Part shown: piece after piece, positions 34,581 through 44,026 of the stretch
How the letters are laid out: the number at the start of each line of letters is the position of its first letter
Numbering within the stretch: the stretch's first letter is position 1
Assembly: GCA_947464955.1 (NCBI GenBank)
Contig: CANHZI010000015.1
Span: forward strand, 1 to 44,525
DNA length: 44,525 bases
Reading direction: 5' to 3'
DNA from: Oxalobacteraceae bacterium
GTDB taxonomy: Bacteria; Pseudomonadota; Gammaproteobacteria; Burkholderiales; Burkholderiaceae_D
The notes under the pieces: model-generated
Database searches by the model: none
What the model saw: only the letters and a program-made list of their open reading frames with translations
What the model was told of the DNA's origin: nothing
Program-made: the position numbers and the translations under genes

Positions 34581-34795
34581 TAAATCAGGCATGATTTCTC
34601 CACTGTCGCTTTTTTAGGCAAATCCTCGCTTGCCATCTATTCGGCAATAAACACATGTTTATTGCTCACACCTCACTTTCACTATCTTCGCTAAGTCTCT
34701 AATTTATTGAGATATTCTGCTTTTTGCAACTTTAATAGTCAACGCTAAGTCATTGACTTTATTCAAGAATTTCCTGTTTTAACGCATTAATTCGC

Positions 34796-34824
34796 TTGAC
34801 CGAGTTTAAAGCTTCCTCTAAAGT
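34796..34824 (+). promoter_or_regulatory. Candidate promoter of the dcw cluster
   Basis: TTGACC (34796-34801) and TAAAGT (34819-34824) are separated by 17 bases. Transcription would start near 34831, inside the MraZ repeat array, about 75 bases before the mraZ start. The spacing is ideal, but the -10 matches only four of six positions. Confidence 0.5.
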
Positions 34825-34862
34825 GGGAAAAAGTGTGAAAAAGTGTTTTTTTGTGGTGAAAA
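34823..34862 (+). promoter_or_regulatory. MraZ operator: four GTG repeats at 10-bp spacing
   Basis: Four consecutive decamers begin with GTG at 34823, 34833, 34843 and 34853 (GTGGGAAAAA, GTGTGAAAAA, GTGTTTTTTT, GTGGTGAAAA). MraZ is known to bind direct GTG/TGGG repeats spaced 10 bp apart ahead of its own gene and to repress the cluster. The match in position, spacing and core supports an autoregulatory operator that covers the transcription start. Confidence 0.85.
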
Positions 34863-34904
34863 TTCATTTTTTCGTTTTCTTTAACCAGAGTGATAGGTCA
34901 AACA

Positions 34905-35333
34905 GTGTTTCAAGGCGCGTCAGCACTTAATCTCGATGCTAAAGGGCGGATGTCAATTCCGGCTCGGCATCGTGACGCCTTGAGTGTGCAATGCGAAGGC
35001 CGTGTTACTTTGACTCGTCATCCACACGGTTGTTTGCTGCTGTTTCCTCGTCCTACTTGGGAAGCGCATCGTGAGCAAATCGCCGCTTGGCCGATGGCAG
35101 CACGCGCTTGGCAACGAATTTTTCTCGGGAACGCTTCTGATGTCGAAATGGACGGCACAGGCCGCATTTTGGTGGCGCCAGAATTACGTAGCGCCGTAGG
35201 CATGCAGCGCGATGTGATGTTGCTTGGCATGGGCTCTCACTTTGAAATTTGGGATGCCGCAAAACTCGCTGAAAACGAAGCGCAAGCGATAGCCGGTGGT
35301 ATGCCCGATGCACTCAGTAATTTCTCCTTTTGA
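34905..35333 (+). CDS. mraZ: Transcriptional regulator MraZ
   Basis: This 142-residue protein is the first gene of the dcw cluster and regulates it by binding repeats in its own promoter as a ring of identical subunits. Its two SpoVT/AbrB-like halves are seen at [23 protein letters not shown]-like and [19 protein letters not shown] segments. The start is taken as GTG 34905, giving (M)FQGASAL, the usual family N-terminus, with AGG seven bases upstream; GTG 34890 would add five residues and has poorer support. Four operator repeats lie 40-80 bases upstream. rsmH begins nine bases after the stop. Confidence 0.95.
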   Translation: MFQGASALNLDAKGRMSIPARHRDALSVQCEGRVTLTRHPHGCLLLFPRPTWEAHREQIAAWPMAARAWQRIFLGNASDVEMDGTGRILVAPELRSAVGMQRDVMLLGMGSHFEIWDAAKLAENEAQAIAGGMPDALSNFSF

Positions 35334-35342
35334 TAGCAAGTC

Positions 35343-36299
35343 ATGACGGTCACGCATCCAGGAGAATTGATTCACCTCACGGTGTTATTAGACGAGGCTA
35401 TTGAGGCTCTCGATATTCGCGATGTGCGCGCCAATGGTACATACGTTGACGGTACATTCGGGCGCGGCGGCCATAGCCGTAAGTTGCTACAGCAATTGGG
35501 GCCACAAGGTCGCCTCATCGCTTTCGATAAAGATCCTTATGCGATCGCGAATGCAGAGCAGATCTCTGATCCACGCTTTCAAATCATGCATGACAGCTTC
35601 GCCAATATGAGTGCTTGCTTGGCGCAGGCCGGTATCGCTCAAGTTGATGGCATTTTGATGGATCTTGGTATTTCTTCGCCTCAGGTCGACGACGCTGAGC
35701 GCGGTTTTAGTTTTAGACACGATGGCCCATTAGATATGCGTATGGACACAACGCGCGGCGTTTCCGCGGCCGAGTGGTTGGCGCAGGAAGATGAGCAAAA
35801 AATCAGGGAGGTCATAGAAAATTATGGGGAAGAACGGTTTGCTTTTCAGATTGCAAAGGCGATTGTTGCTCGCCGGGCGATCGAGCCCATTTCAAGTACA
35901 AGGCAGCTTGCAGAACTCGTTGCAAACGCCGTCAAAACTCGCGAGAAGGGCAAAGACCCGGCAACTCGCACCTTTCAGGCTATACGGATTTTCGTCAATC
36001 AAGAGCTTGCGGACCTCGAGACCGGTTTAGCTGCGGCATACGAACATTTGGCGCCGAATGGTCGGATGGCAGTCATTAGTTTTCACTCCCTTGAAGATCG
36101 TATCGTAAAGCAGTTTTTTGCAGCCAAGGTGAATGTCGAGCAGCCAGATCGTCGTTTGCCAATTCGAACTGTCGATCTGCCGAAGCCAAAGATGCGCCTC
36201 CTTACGCGCATTAAGCCAAGTGAGCAAGAAGTTCAAGTAAATCCACGCGCTCGTTCAGCAATTATGCGCGTGGCTCAGAAAATTGAAGGAGCGAACTAA
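35343..36299 (+). CDS. rsmH: 16S rRNA (cytosine-1402-N4)-methyltransferase RsmH
   Basis: This 318-residue SAM-dependent enzyme, formerly MraW, methylates N4 of C1402 in 16S rRNA at the ribosomal P site. The SAM-binding [11 protein letters not shown] segment is at about residues 36-46, followed by [26 protein letters not shown], the inserted helical domain with [27 protein letters not shown], and [10 protein letters not shown] at the end. Length is normal. ATG 35343 follows the mraZ stop after nine bases; its Shine-Dalgarno (AGCAAG) is weak, and coupling to mraZ is likely. The stop codon shares one base with the ftsL start. Confidence 0.97.
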   Translation: MTVTHPGELIHLTVLLDEAIEALDIRDVRANGTYVDGTFGRGGHSRKLLQQLGPQGRLIAFDKDPYAIANAEQISDPRFQIMHDSFANMSACLAQAGIAQVDGILMDLGISSPQVDDAERGFSFRHDGPLDMRMDTTRGVSAAEWLAQEDEQKIREVIENYGEERFAFQIAKAIVARRAIEPISSTRQLAELVANAVKTREKGKDPATRTFQAIRIFVNQELADLETGLAAAYEHLAPNGRMAVISFHSLEDRIVKQFFAAKVNVEQPDRRLPIRTVDLPKPKMRLLTRIKPSEQEVQVNPRARSAIMRVAQKIEGAN

Positions 36300-36574
36300 T
36301 GGGTACGCGCCTCAATCTTTTGCTCGGTATTATTTTAGTTGCATGCGCCTTGTCTCTGATTAACGCGCAATATCAAGCACGTAGTTTGTTCATTGAACTG
36401 GAGCGAACACAAACGCAAAGTAAGCAGTATGAATTGCAGTGGACGCAGTTGAAGTTAGATCAGTCGACTTTCGGTAAACACTCTCGTATTGAAGCGGTGG
36501 CAGAAAAAGAGTTGAATATGACGCCGCTGACAGCAGACCGCACGCAGTATCTGACGGCGGAGGTAGTCAAGTGA
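36299..36574 (+). CDS. ftsL: Cell division protein FtsL
   Basis: This 91-residue bitopic membrane protein has a short cytoplasmic start, one helix (residues 4-22, LNLLLGIILVACALSLINA) and a periplasmic coiled coil (LFIELERTQTQSKQYELQW). It fits FtsL of the FtsQLB complex, which activates septal peptidoglycan synthesis by FtsWI. FtsL is poorly conserved, so position is a strong part of the call: it lies between rsmH and ftsI, overlapping the former by one base (TAATG) and the latter by four (GTGA). Confidence 0.93.
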   Translation: MGTRLNLLLGIILVACALSLINAQYQARSLFIELERTQTQSKQYELQWTQLKLDQSTFGKHSRIEAVAEKELNMTPLTADRTQYLTAEVVK

Positions 36575-38334
36575 GCCGCCAGAACAATAATCAACGCACA
36601 GCCGCTGGACGCGGCGTTTCGTTTTCTTCGAGCCCAGTCCTAGAAGTTCGCCTTCCTGTTTGGCGTTCACGTTTGGTTTTGTTCTTCTTGTTCGGCGCAT
36701 TTTTCGCGCTCATGGGACGCGCTCTGTTCTTGCAAGGGATGAACACAGAGTTCTTGCAGAAGCAGGGAGCAACGCGTTACGCCAGAACGATCGAACTGCC
36801 AGCCACTCGAGGCAAGATTACAGATCGTAATGGACAAGTCTTAGCATCTTCGATTCCTGTGAAGGCTGTCTCTGCATTCCCTGAAGATGTGGCAGATGCG
36901 CCGAAAGAAAAGCTGGTCGAATTAGCCAGACTCCTCGGCATGAGTGAAGCGGATTTACGTAAGAAGTTAGATTCGGATCGGCAGTTTGTTTATTTGAAGC
37001 GTCAAGTCGAGCAGGATATTGCGGATAAGGTCTTGGCACTGAATATTCCAGGTGTGGAAACACGTAAAGAGTACAAACGATTCTACCCAGAGGGTGAGGT
37101 CATGGCGCACGTCGTCGGCTTTACCAACGTTGAAGATAAAGGGCAAGAGGGAATTGAACTTGCTTCTGAACAGAGTCTTGCTGGTAAAACCGGAAGCCGT
37201 CGCGTGATTAAAGATCGCCTAGGTCGAATTGTCGAAGACATTGAATCAGTGCGTGTGCCGCATGATGGTAAGGATCTTAAGTTATCGGTCGATAGTAAGA
37301 TTCAATACATCGCCTATACCCATGTCAAAGAAGCGATCGAGAAGCACAAGGCAAAGGCAGGTGGTGCCATTGTTTTGGATGTGCATACCGGTGAAGTTTT
37401 AGCCTTGGTGAATTTGCCTACCTACAATCCAAATGACCGTGCGAATTTGACTGGGGCTCAATTACGTAATCGGGTGATGACCGACACCTTCGAGCCGGGT
37501 TCAACGATGAAGCCCTTCACGGTCGCTTTGGCGCTTGAGACCAAACGGGTCACGCCAGAAACAGTGTTTCAAACTGCGCCCGGCGTGATGATGATCGGCC
37601 CCGCACCAATTCACGATGCGCACAAACAAGGCGCTCTTACGGTGGCTCAGGTCATTCAAAAGTCTTCCAATATCGGTACCGCGAAGATGGCTTTGCAAAT
37701 GCCAGCGCAAGAGATGTGGGAAATGTTCACTTCGCTCGGTATTGGTCAACAACCCAAGATTGGTTTTCCAGGCGCGGTCGCGGGGCGTATGCGTAACTAC
37801 AAGACCTGGCGACCTATCGAACAAGCGACCATGAGTTATGGTCATGGTCTTTCAGTTTCCTTAGTGCAGATTGCACGTGCTTACATGATTTTTGCACGTC
37901 GCGGCGATACCATACCGCTGACCTTTCAGCAGTCGAATGAAATTCAAATAGGGACCCCAGTCATTTCTGAAAAGACTGCCATGCAAATGCGAGAAATGCT
38001 TGAGTCAGTTACTTTGCCAGGCGGGACTGCGCCGCAAGCAAGGATTCCAGGCTATCGCGTCGGTGGTAAAACAGGTACCGCACACAAGGTTGAAGAGGGG
38101 CGTTACGTCAATAAATATCTGGTCGATTTCGTTGGCTTCGCCCCCGTTTCCAATCCGCGTGTCATCGTCGCTGTGATGATCGATGAACCCACGGTGGGTG
38201 GCCATTATGCTGGACCTGTTGCAGGCCCTGTTTTCGCTGCCATTATGCAAAACGTTTTGCGTTCGTTGAACGTTGTACCAGATTCATCTGTCATGAATAT
38301 TATTCCTGACGAAGGTGTCCCGGAGAGTCTTTAA
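36571..38334 (+). CDS. ftsI: Penicillin-binding protein 3 (septal transpeptidase FtsI)
   Basis: This 587-residue class B PBP has one N-terminal membrane helix (about 31-52, SRLVLFFLFGAFFALMGRAL), a pedestal domain and a C-terminal transpeptidase. The active-site motifs are complete: S311-T-M-K314, S365-S-N367 and K500-T-G502. It cross-links septal peptidoglycan together with FtsW. The start is GTG 36571, overlapping the ftsL stop as GTGA. The TAA stop shares its last base with the murE start. Length and motif spacing are normal for the family. Confidence 0.97.
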   Translation: MSRQNNNQRTAAGRGVSFSSSPVLEVRLPVWRSRLVLFFLFGAFFALMGRALFLQGMNTEFLQKQGATRYARTIELPATRGKITDRNGQVLASSIPVKAVSAFPEDVADAPKEKLVELARLLGMSEADLRKKLDSDRQFVYLKRQVEQDIADKVLALNIPGVETRKEYKRFYPEGEVMAHVVGFTNVEDKGQEGIELASEQSLAGKTGSRRVIKDRLGRIVEDIESVRVPHDGKDLKLSVDSKIQYIAYTHVKEAIEKHKAKAGGAIVLDVHTGEVLALVNLPTYNPNDRANLTGAQLRNRVMTDTFEPGSTMKPFTVALALETKRVTPETVFQTAPGVMMIGPAPIHDAHKQGALTVAQVIQKSSNIGTAKMALQMPAQEMWEMFTSLGIGQQPKIGFPGAVAGRMRNYKTWRPIEQATMSYGHGLSVSLVQIARAYMIFARRGDTIPLTFQQSNEIQIGTPVISEKTAMQMREMLESVTLPGGTAPQARIPGYRVGGKTGTAHKVEEGRYVNKYLVDFVGFAPVSNPRVIVAVMIDEPTVGGHYAGPVAGPVFAAIMQNVLRSLNVVPDSSVMNIIPDEGVPESL

Positions 38335-39860
38335 TGAAAACTTTGACCGACATCGATCAATTATTAAACTGGCTGCGTGATCATGCTCCGCAAGCCAAGC
38401 TTACAACCGACTCACGTAGCGTCGCGGTCGGTGATGTGTTTTTTGCTTTGACTGTTCCCGGCGGGCGTGGTGACGGTCGCGACTTTATCAGCAATGCGAT
38501 TGAGCGTGGTGCTGGCGCAGTAGTATTCGCGGCCGAAGGTGCTAGTGTATCTGCACTGAACGTACCAGCCATCGGCTTCAAGAATTTGCATCAGCAACTT
38601 GGTGACATTGGAAATGCTTGGTACAACAATATTCAAGCGGATATGTTCAATGTGGCCATTACTGGCACCAACGGCAAGACCTCTTGTTCGCAGTGGATTG
38701 CACGCGCGTTGTCTTTAACGGGCACATCGTGTTCAGTCGTGGGCACCTTGGGTGTTGGTACCTATCGTGAAGGTACTTTAAGTGCTTTGCATGAAACGGG
38801 TTTCACGACCCCCGACGCTTTACAGTTACAAGAGCGTTTAGCAGATTCCTATGCGCGCGGCGCACGAGCTTTGGCTATTGAGGCTTCCTCGATTGGATTG
38901 CATCAGGGGCGTTTGAATGGTTTACATTTTGACGTTGCAGTTTTCACCAACCTAACGCGTGATCATCTCGACTACCATGGCACGATGGAAGCATACGCTG
39001 CAGCGAAAGCACAGCTCTTCACATGGCCAGGATTGCAAACAGCAGTAATCAATATCGATGATGAATTTGGACTAAAGTTAGTTCAACAAATACAAAAGCA
39101 AGCGAGTTCGCCCAAGATCCTGGCTTACACACTTGATCCAGAATTGAGTGTCGACACGGACGTGCTGCGTGCCAGTCAGTTGCGTTCAACCCATGCTGGA
39201 ACCAGCTTCTTCGTCGAATCACCGTACGGTCAAGGGGTCGTAAAGACTCAGTTGATCGGTCGCTTCAATGTCTCTAACACGCTAGCAACCTTGGGAGTGT
39301 TACTCGCACGCGGTGTTGAATGGGATAAAGCAGTTTCAGTGATCGAAAAATTGAGTTCGGTGCAAGGTCGTATGCAGCAATTAGGAACGCCTGGCCAAGC
39401 CATGGTCGTGGTGGATTATGCACATACTCCAGACGCGCTACAAAAAACTTTAGAAACCTTGCAAGAAGTCGCGCAAGAACGCCACGGCGAGTTGTGGTGC
39501 GTGTTTGGATGTGGTGGGGATCGTGATCCTGGTAAGCGTCCACAAATGGGCAAAATTTCACAGTTAGCACAACATGTCGTCGTGACTAGCGACAACCCTC
39601 GTACAGAGGATGCTGCGAAAATCATTCTCGACATTATTGGGGGAATGGACGGTACACCTACCACAATCGAAGATCGTGCCAGCGCAATTTTGTATGCGGT
39701 GAAACATGCTGGTGTGAATGATGTGATTTTGATCGCAGGTAAAGGTCACGAGACCTATCAAGATATCAACGGTAAAAAGTGGCCATTCTCTGACGAAGAG
39801 CATGCTCGTCTGGCATTGGCCACAGTCGCAACGAATAACACGATGAGGAGAAGTTCGTGA
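38334..39860 (+). CDS. murE: UDP-MurNAc-L-Ala-D-Glu:meso-diaminopimelate ligase
   Basis: This 508-residue Mur ligase adds meso-diaminopimelate to the peptidoglycan precursor in the cytoplasm. The ATP-binding loop TGTNGKTS is at 110-117, EASSIGLHQGRL and FTNLTRDHLDYHGTMEAY follow, and the C-terminal domain has DNPRTED from about residue 420. The DNPR motif specifies meso-DAP rather than lysine, as expected for a Gram-negative. ATG 38334 shares a base with the ftsI stop, and the stop overlaps the murF GTG by four bases. Confidence 0.97.
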   Translation: MKTLTDIDQLLNWLRDHAPQAKLTTDSRSVAVGDVFFALTVPGGRGDGRDFISNAIERGAGAVVFAAEGASVSALNVPAIGFKNLHQQLGDIGNAWYNNIQADMFNVAITGTNGKTSCSQWIARALSLTGTSCSVVGTLGVGTYREGTLSALHETGFTTPDALQLQERLADSYARGARALAIEASSIGLHQGRLNGLHFDVAVFTNLTRDHLDYHGTMEAYAAAKAQLFTWPGLQTAVINIDDEFGLKLVQQIQKQASSPKILAYTLDPELSVDTDVLRASQLRSTHAGTSFFVESPYGQGVVKTQLIGRFNVSNTLATLGVLLARGVEWDKAVSVIEKLSSVQGRMQQLGTPGQAMVVVDYAHTPDALQKTLETLQEVAQERHGELWCVFGCGGDRDPGKRPQMGKISQLAQHVVVTSDNPRTEDAAKIILDIIGGMDGTPTTIEDRASAILYAVKHAGVNDVILIAGKGHETYQDINGKKWPFSDEEHARLALATVATNNTMRRSS

Positions 39861-41236
39861 TTCACGCGACTCTACAACAATTGCAACACGCGATCCCTGG
39901 CTCTGAGCTGCGCGGGGATGCAACGTTTACAGGATTAAGCACCGATAGTCGCCAAATTGCCGCAGGTAATTGCTTTGTTGCCTTGCGCGGCGAACATTTC
40001 GATGCGCATCAGTTCTTGATGCAAGTCCAAGATGCTGGTGCCGCAGCGATGGTGGTGGAGCATGTGCCTGAAGGGCTGACTTGTCCCGTTTTGATTGTTC
40101 CAGATACGAAGCAAGCATTGTTAGCCATTGGTCGTTTTTGGCGTCAACAATTTTCGATTCCTGTAATTGGTGTAACTGGCAGCAATGGCAAGACGACGGT
40201 CAAAGAAATGATCTCCAGTATTCTGGTGGTAGCCGTCGGCGCCGAGCACATGCTCGCGACTAAAGGCAATTTGAATAATGAGATTGGTGTTCCGCTCACG
40301 GTATTGCGCTTCACAAACGAAGTAAAAGCAGCCGTAGTGGAATTAGGCATGAATCATCCAGGTGAGATTGCTGCGATTAGCGCCACCGCATTGCCTACTG
40401 TAGCGCTCGTGAACAATGCGCAGCGTGAGCATCAAGAATTTATGCAAACGGTGGAAGCGGTTGCGATCGAAAATGGTCAAGTGATCCGTGCTTTGCCCGC
40501 GAATGGCATCGCAGTGTTTCCAGCGCAAGATACTTACACAGCCATTTGGCAAAACTTTGTGGCGGAATTGCCCGGTCGTAAAGCGATCACGTTTGGCCTA
40601 AGCTCGGCTGCTGATGTCTACGCAGATGTCGAGGTGTTGGCATTCGGTAGTCAGTTGCAAATCCATGCGCAAGGCCAATCGGTGAAAGTGACTTTGGCTG
40701 CTGCTGGTCAACACAATGTGCTCAATGCCTTAGCTGCTAGTGCATGCTGTTTGGCAGCGGGTATTTCTTTGTCAGTGATTGCGCAAGGACTGGAAAATTT
40801 TTCACCAGTAGCAGGTCGCCTTCAACCTAAGCAAGCAGTGGCGGGTGCTCGAGTTATCGATGACACCTATAACGCGAATCCTGATTCGGTGCGCGCGGCT
40901 ATTGATGTGCTCGCTGCGCAAGTTGAAAACACGAGTTTGGTGTTAGGCGATATGGGCGAGGTTGGTGCAGATGGAGCTGCTTTTCATCGCGAGATTGGCG
41001 AGTACGCGAAGCAAAAAGGTGTGCGAAGTTTGTTTACCCTAGGCCAATTGGCCGAGGCATCGAGTACCGCATTTGGCGAAGGTGCTCAGCATTTCTCCGA
41101 ACTGGAAAGTTTGTTGGTAGCGCTACAAGAGAAACAGTCTGCGGGAAACACGATTTTGGTGAAGGGTTCGCGTTTTATGAAGATGGAACGTGTGGTAGGG
41201 CATTTAACTGGCACGGTCACCTCCGCAAAACATTGA
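39857..41236 (+). CDS. murF: UDP-MurNAc-tripeptide:D-Ala-D-Ala ligase
   Basis: This 459-residue Mur ligase attaches D-Ala-D-Ala to the tripeptide precursor. The ATP loop GVTGSNGKTTVKEM lies near residue 107, followed by ATKGNLNNEIGVPLT, typical of MurF, and DDTYNANPDSVRAA in the C-terminal part. The start is GTG 39857, with GAGGAGAAG just upstream inside the end of murE and a GTGA overlap with its stop, so translation is coupled. A 73-bp gap precedes mraY, the largest within the cell-wall part of the cluster. Confidence 0.97.
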   Translation: MIHATLQQLQHAIPGSELRGDATFTGLSTDSRQIAAGNCFVALRGEHFDAHQFLMQVQDAGAAAMVVEHVPEGLTCPVLIVPDTKQALLAIGRFWRQQFSIPVIGVTGSNGKTTVKEMISSILVVAVGAEHMLATKGNLNNEIGVPLTVLRFTNEVKAAVVELGMNHPGEIAAISATALPTVALVNNAQREHQEFMQTVEAVAIENGQVIRALPANGIAVFPAQDTYTAIWQNFVAELPGRKAITFGLSSAADVYADVEVLAFGSQLQIHAQGQSVKVTLAAAGQHNVLNALAASACCLAAGISLSVIAQGLENFSPVAGRLQPKQAVAGARVIDDTYNANPDSVRAAIDVLAAQVENTSLVLGDMGEVGADGAAFHREIGEYAKQKGVRSLFTLGQLAEASSTAFGEGAQHFSELESLLVALQEKQSAGNTILVKGSRFMKMERVVGHLTGTVTSAKH

Positions 41237-41309
41237 AATGAATTTGTTAGTTCAAGAAAACAAGAACTGAATACAGAACTAAGTATTAGAAAAAGAGATA
41301 GGTAAATAT

Positions 41310-42479
41310 ATGTTGCTTTGGTTGGCAGAACTTTTTAAACAAGACATCGGCTTCATGCGCGTGTTTGGTTTTATTACCTTTCGCGCGGTATTTGCGACGA
41401 TGACGGCAATTTCGATTGGTCTGATTGCCGGACCAGCCGTGATTCGCATGTTGACGCGGATGAAAGTGGGACAAGCGGTTCGCACCGATGGACCACAAAC
41501 ACATTTGGTGAAATCAGGTACACCGACGATGGGTGGTGCATTGATCTTGATCGCGATTGGTATCTCTACGTTGTTGTGGTCTGATTTGAGCAATCGTTTT
41601 GTCTGGGTTGTATTGATTGTGACTTTAGGATTTGGTGCCATTGGTTGGGTCGATGATTACCGCAAAGTAGTCTATCGTGATCCGAATGGTATGGCTTCAC
41701 GTGAGAAGTTCTTTTGGCAATCGTTGATTGGTATCGTCGCGGCAGTGTATTTGGCGTTTTCTGTTTCCGCACCAACGAATTCCAAAGTAATGGAATTGTT
41801 TGTTGCATGGGTACAGTCGGGTTTTAGTTTGGATTTGCCGCCGAAAGCGGATTTGATTATCCCTTTCTTCAAGACCTTTAACTATCCGCTCGGCGTGTGG
41901 GGCTTTATTGCTTTGACGTTCTGCGTCATCGTTGGCACCAGTAATGCAGTGAATCTAACTGATGGTCTCGATGGTTTAGCGATCATGCCTACGATCATGG
42001 TCGGTTCCGCTTTAGGATTGTTTGCGTATTTGACTGGACATGCTGGGTATTCGAAATATCTCTTGATTCCCTACATTCCTGGTGCCGGTGAATTGTTGAT
42101 TTTTTGTGGCGCGATGGCAGGTGCAGGTCTGGCGTTCTTGTGGTTTAACGCACATCCGGCGCAAGTATTTATGGGCGACGTCGGTGCTTTAGCATTGGGT
42201 GGCGCACTAGGCACAGTTGCGGTGATCGTACGCCAAGAAGTCGTGTTATTCATCATGGGCGGGATTTTTGTAGTGGAGACCTTTTCGGTCATGCTGCAAG
42301 TCACGTACTTCAAATACACGAAGCGCAAATTTGGTGTGGGTAAGCGTTTGTTCTTGATGGCGCCTTTGCACCACCACTTTGAACAAAAAGGTTGGAAAGA
42401 AACACAAGTCGTTGTGCGTTTCTGGATCATCACGATGTTGTTGGTGTTGTTGGGTCTGTCGTCATTGAAGTTACGCTAA
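41310..42479 (+). CDS. mraY: Phospho-N-acetylmuramoyl-pentapeptide transferase
   Basis: This 389-residue polytopic inner-membrane enzyme (about 10 helices) joins the soluble pentapeptide precursor to undecaprenyl phosphate to make lipid I. Diagnostic segments are [25 protein letters not shown] with the paired aspartates, [29 protein letters not shown] and the histidine-rich [13 protein letters not shown]. Length and motif order are normal. It starts at ATG 41310, with AGAGATAGG ten bases upstream. murD follows after 44 bp. Confidence 0.98.
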   Translation: MLLWLAELFKQDIGFMRVFGFITFRAVFATMTAISIGLIAGPAVIRMLTRMKVGQAVRTDGPQTHLVKSGTPTMGGALILIAIGISTLLWSDLSNRFVWVVLIVTLGFGAIGWVDDYRKVVYRDPNGMASREKFFWQSLIGIVAAVYLAFSVSAPTNSKVMELFVAWVQSGFSLDLPPKADLIIPFFKTFNYPLGVWGFIALTFCVIVGTSNAVNLTDGLDGLAIMPTIMVGSALGLFAYLTGHAGYSKYLLIPYIPGAGELLIFCGAMAGAGLAFLWFNAHPAQVFMGDVGALALGGALGTVAVIVRQEVVLFIMGGIFVVETFSVMLQVTYFKYTKRKFGVGKRLFLMAPLHHHFEQKGWKETQVVVRFWIITMLLVLLGLSSLKLR

Positions 42480-42523
42480 ACGACAAACACTGGATTTAAA
42501 ACAGTAAGAAAGAACTGAAGGCA

Positions 42524-44026
42524 ATGAATTTTTCTGAACAACGTATCTTAATTGTTGGGCTCGGTGAGTCGGGTCTGGCAATGGCAAAGTGGTTGACGCG
42601 CGCTGGTGCGAAACTGCGTATTGCGGATACGCGCACACAGCCTGATCGTTTGAGTCAATTACCAAGCGTTTCTGCTGACGCTGAGTTCATCGGTGGAAGC
42701 CTGATCGCGAGCTTAGTGGATGACATTGATTTTGTTTTTGTGAGCCCAGGTTTAGCACCACATGGCGATTTGAAAGTCGTCATCGAGCGCGCGCAAGAAT
42801 TGCAGGTGCCAGTATGGGGAGAGTTGGAGCTATTCTCTTTGGCGTTAGCCGAACTCAAAGAGACGCAGCAATACCAACCCAGGCTGATTGCGATCACGGG
42901 AACGAATGGTAAGACCACGGTGACAAGTTTGACGGGGCAGTTGTGCGCACGTGCTGGATTGCAAACCAAGGTTGCTGGCAATATTAGCCCATCGATGTTG
43001 GATGTGTTATGTGACTGTATCGATGCCAATGCCTTGCCACAGGTCTGGGTTTTAGAATTGTCGAGTTTCCAGCTGCATAGCAGCCAGAGTTTTAACCCTG
43101 ATGTCGCGACGGTGCTCAATGTGACGCAAGACCATCTCGACTGGCATGGCGATATGAAGAGCTATTGCGACGATAAAGCCAAGATTTTCGGCGCTAACAC
43201 TTTGCAAGTCCTTAATCGCGATGATGCACAGGTGATGGCGATGGTGAAGCCTGGTAATCAAGATTACTTGAGTTTTGGATTCGACGCCCCTAGCCTCGAT
43301 GGTGAATTTGGTTTGTTGCAGGAAACTGGCATGACATGGTTGGCTTGTGCGACGGCGCATGAGGAGGAACAGACGAGCAGCCGTAAGCGTAAGAAAGACG
43401 CGCAAGATGTGCCGGTGATGATTTCTCGCTTGATGCCAGCCGATGCCTTAAAAATTCGCGGTCAACATAATGCGAGTAATGCTTTGGCGGCTTTGGCTTT
43501 GTGTCGCGGTATTGGCTTGCCTTTGGCGCCGCTCTTACATGGCTTGCGTGACTACAAAGGCGAGCCGCATCGTGTTGAGTTGGTCAACACCATTGCAGAC
43601 GTCAACTATTTTGATGACAGCAAAGGCACCAACGTCGGCGCGACGGTTGCCGCATTGCGAGGACTCGGCGCCGAAGCGGGCGGCGATACACCACGCATTA
43701 TTTTATTGGCAGGCGGTGATGGCAAAGGACAGGATTTCTCACCTTTGGCAAAACCGGTCATGCAATATGTCAAAGCGGTCTATTTGATCGGCAAAGATGC
43801 TGGAGCGATTCGCGCTGTATTGCAAGAAACGTCGGTTGCTTTGACTGATTGCGGCAGCTTGGAAGATGCTGTTGCGCAAGCAGCCAATATGGCGCAAGCG
43901 GGCGATATCGTGTTGCTTTCCCCAGCCTGCGCTAGTCTCGACATGTTTAAAAATTATGCGCATCGTGCACAAGTATTTATTGATGCGGTGCGTGAAGTGG
44001 CCTTGAACAAAGGAGAGATCTGCTGA
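42524..44026 (+). CDS. murD: UDP-MurNAc-L-Ala:D-glutamate ligase
   Basis: This 500-residue Mur ligase adds D-glutamate to UDP-MurNAc-L-Ala. The N-terminal Rossmann part has ILIVGLGESGLAMAKWL; the ATP loop ITGTNGKTTVTSL starts at about residue 123; the C-terminal domain has YFDDSKGTNVGAT and LAGGDGKGQDF. It is longer than the E. coli enzyme (about 440); part of the difference is a charged insertion near residues 280-297 (EEEQTSSRKRKKDAQ), which may be a surface loop common in this order. The stop shares one base with the ftsW start. Confidence 0.97.
   Translation: MNFSEQRILIVGLGESGLAMAKWLTRAGAKLRIADTRTQPDRLSQLPSVSADAEFIGGSLIASLVDDIDFVFVSPGLAPHGDLKVVIERAQELQVPVWGELELFSLALAELKETQQYQPRLIAITGTNGKTTVTSLTGQLCARAGLQTKVAGNISPSMLDVLCDCIDANALPQVWVLELSSFQLHSSQSFNPDVATVLNVTQDHLDWHGDMKSYCDDKAKIFGANTLQVLNRDDAQVMAMVKPGNQDYLSFGFDAPSLDGEFGLLQETGMTWLACATAHEEEQTSSRKRKKDAQDVPVMISRLMPADALKIRGQHNASNALAALALCRGIGLPLAPLLHGLRDYKGEPHRVELVNTIADVNYFDDSKGTNVGATVAALRGLGAEAGGDTPRIILLAGGDGKGQDFSPLAKPVMQYVKAVYLIGKDAGAIRAVLQETSVALTDCGSLEDAVAQAANMAQAGDIVLLSPACASLDMFKNYAHRAQVFIDAVREVALNKGEIC

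Larger units (their letters stand above)
34515..34904. other. Intergenic region upstream of the dcw cluster
   Basis: These 390 bases hold a terminator, an AT-rich stretch without a gene, a probable sigma-70 promoter and the repeated MraZ operator, which are listed separately. Confidence 0.7.

Noticed and set aside
34823-34862. Tandem 10-bp repeats as a CRISPR or simple repeat
   Set aside because: They are short, without spacers, and sit in the known position of the MraZ operator.
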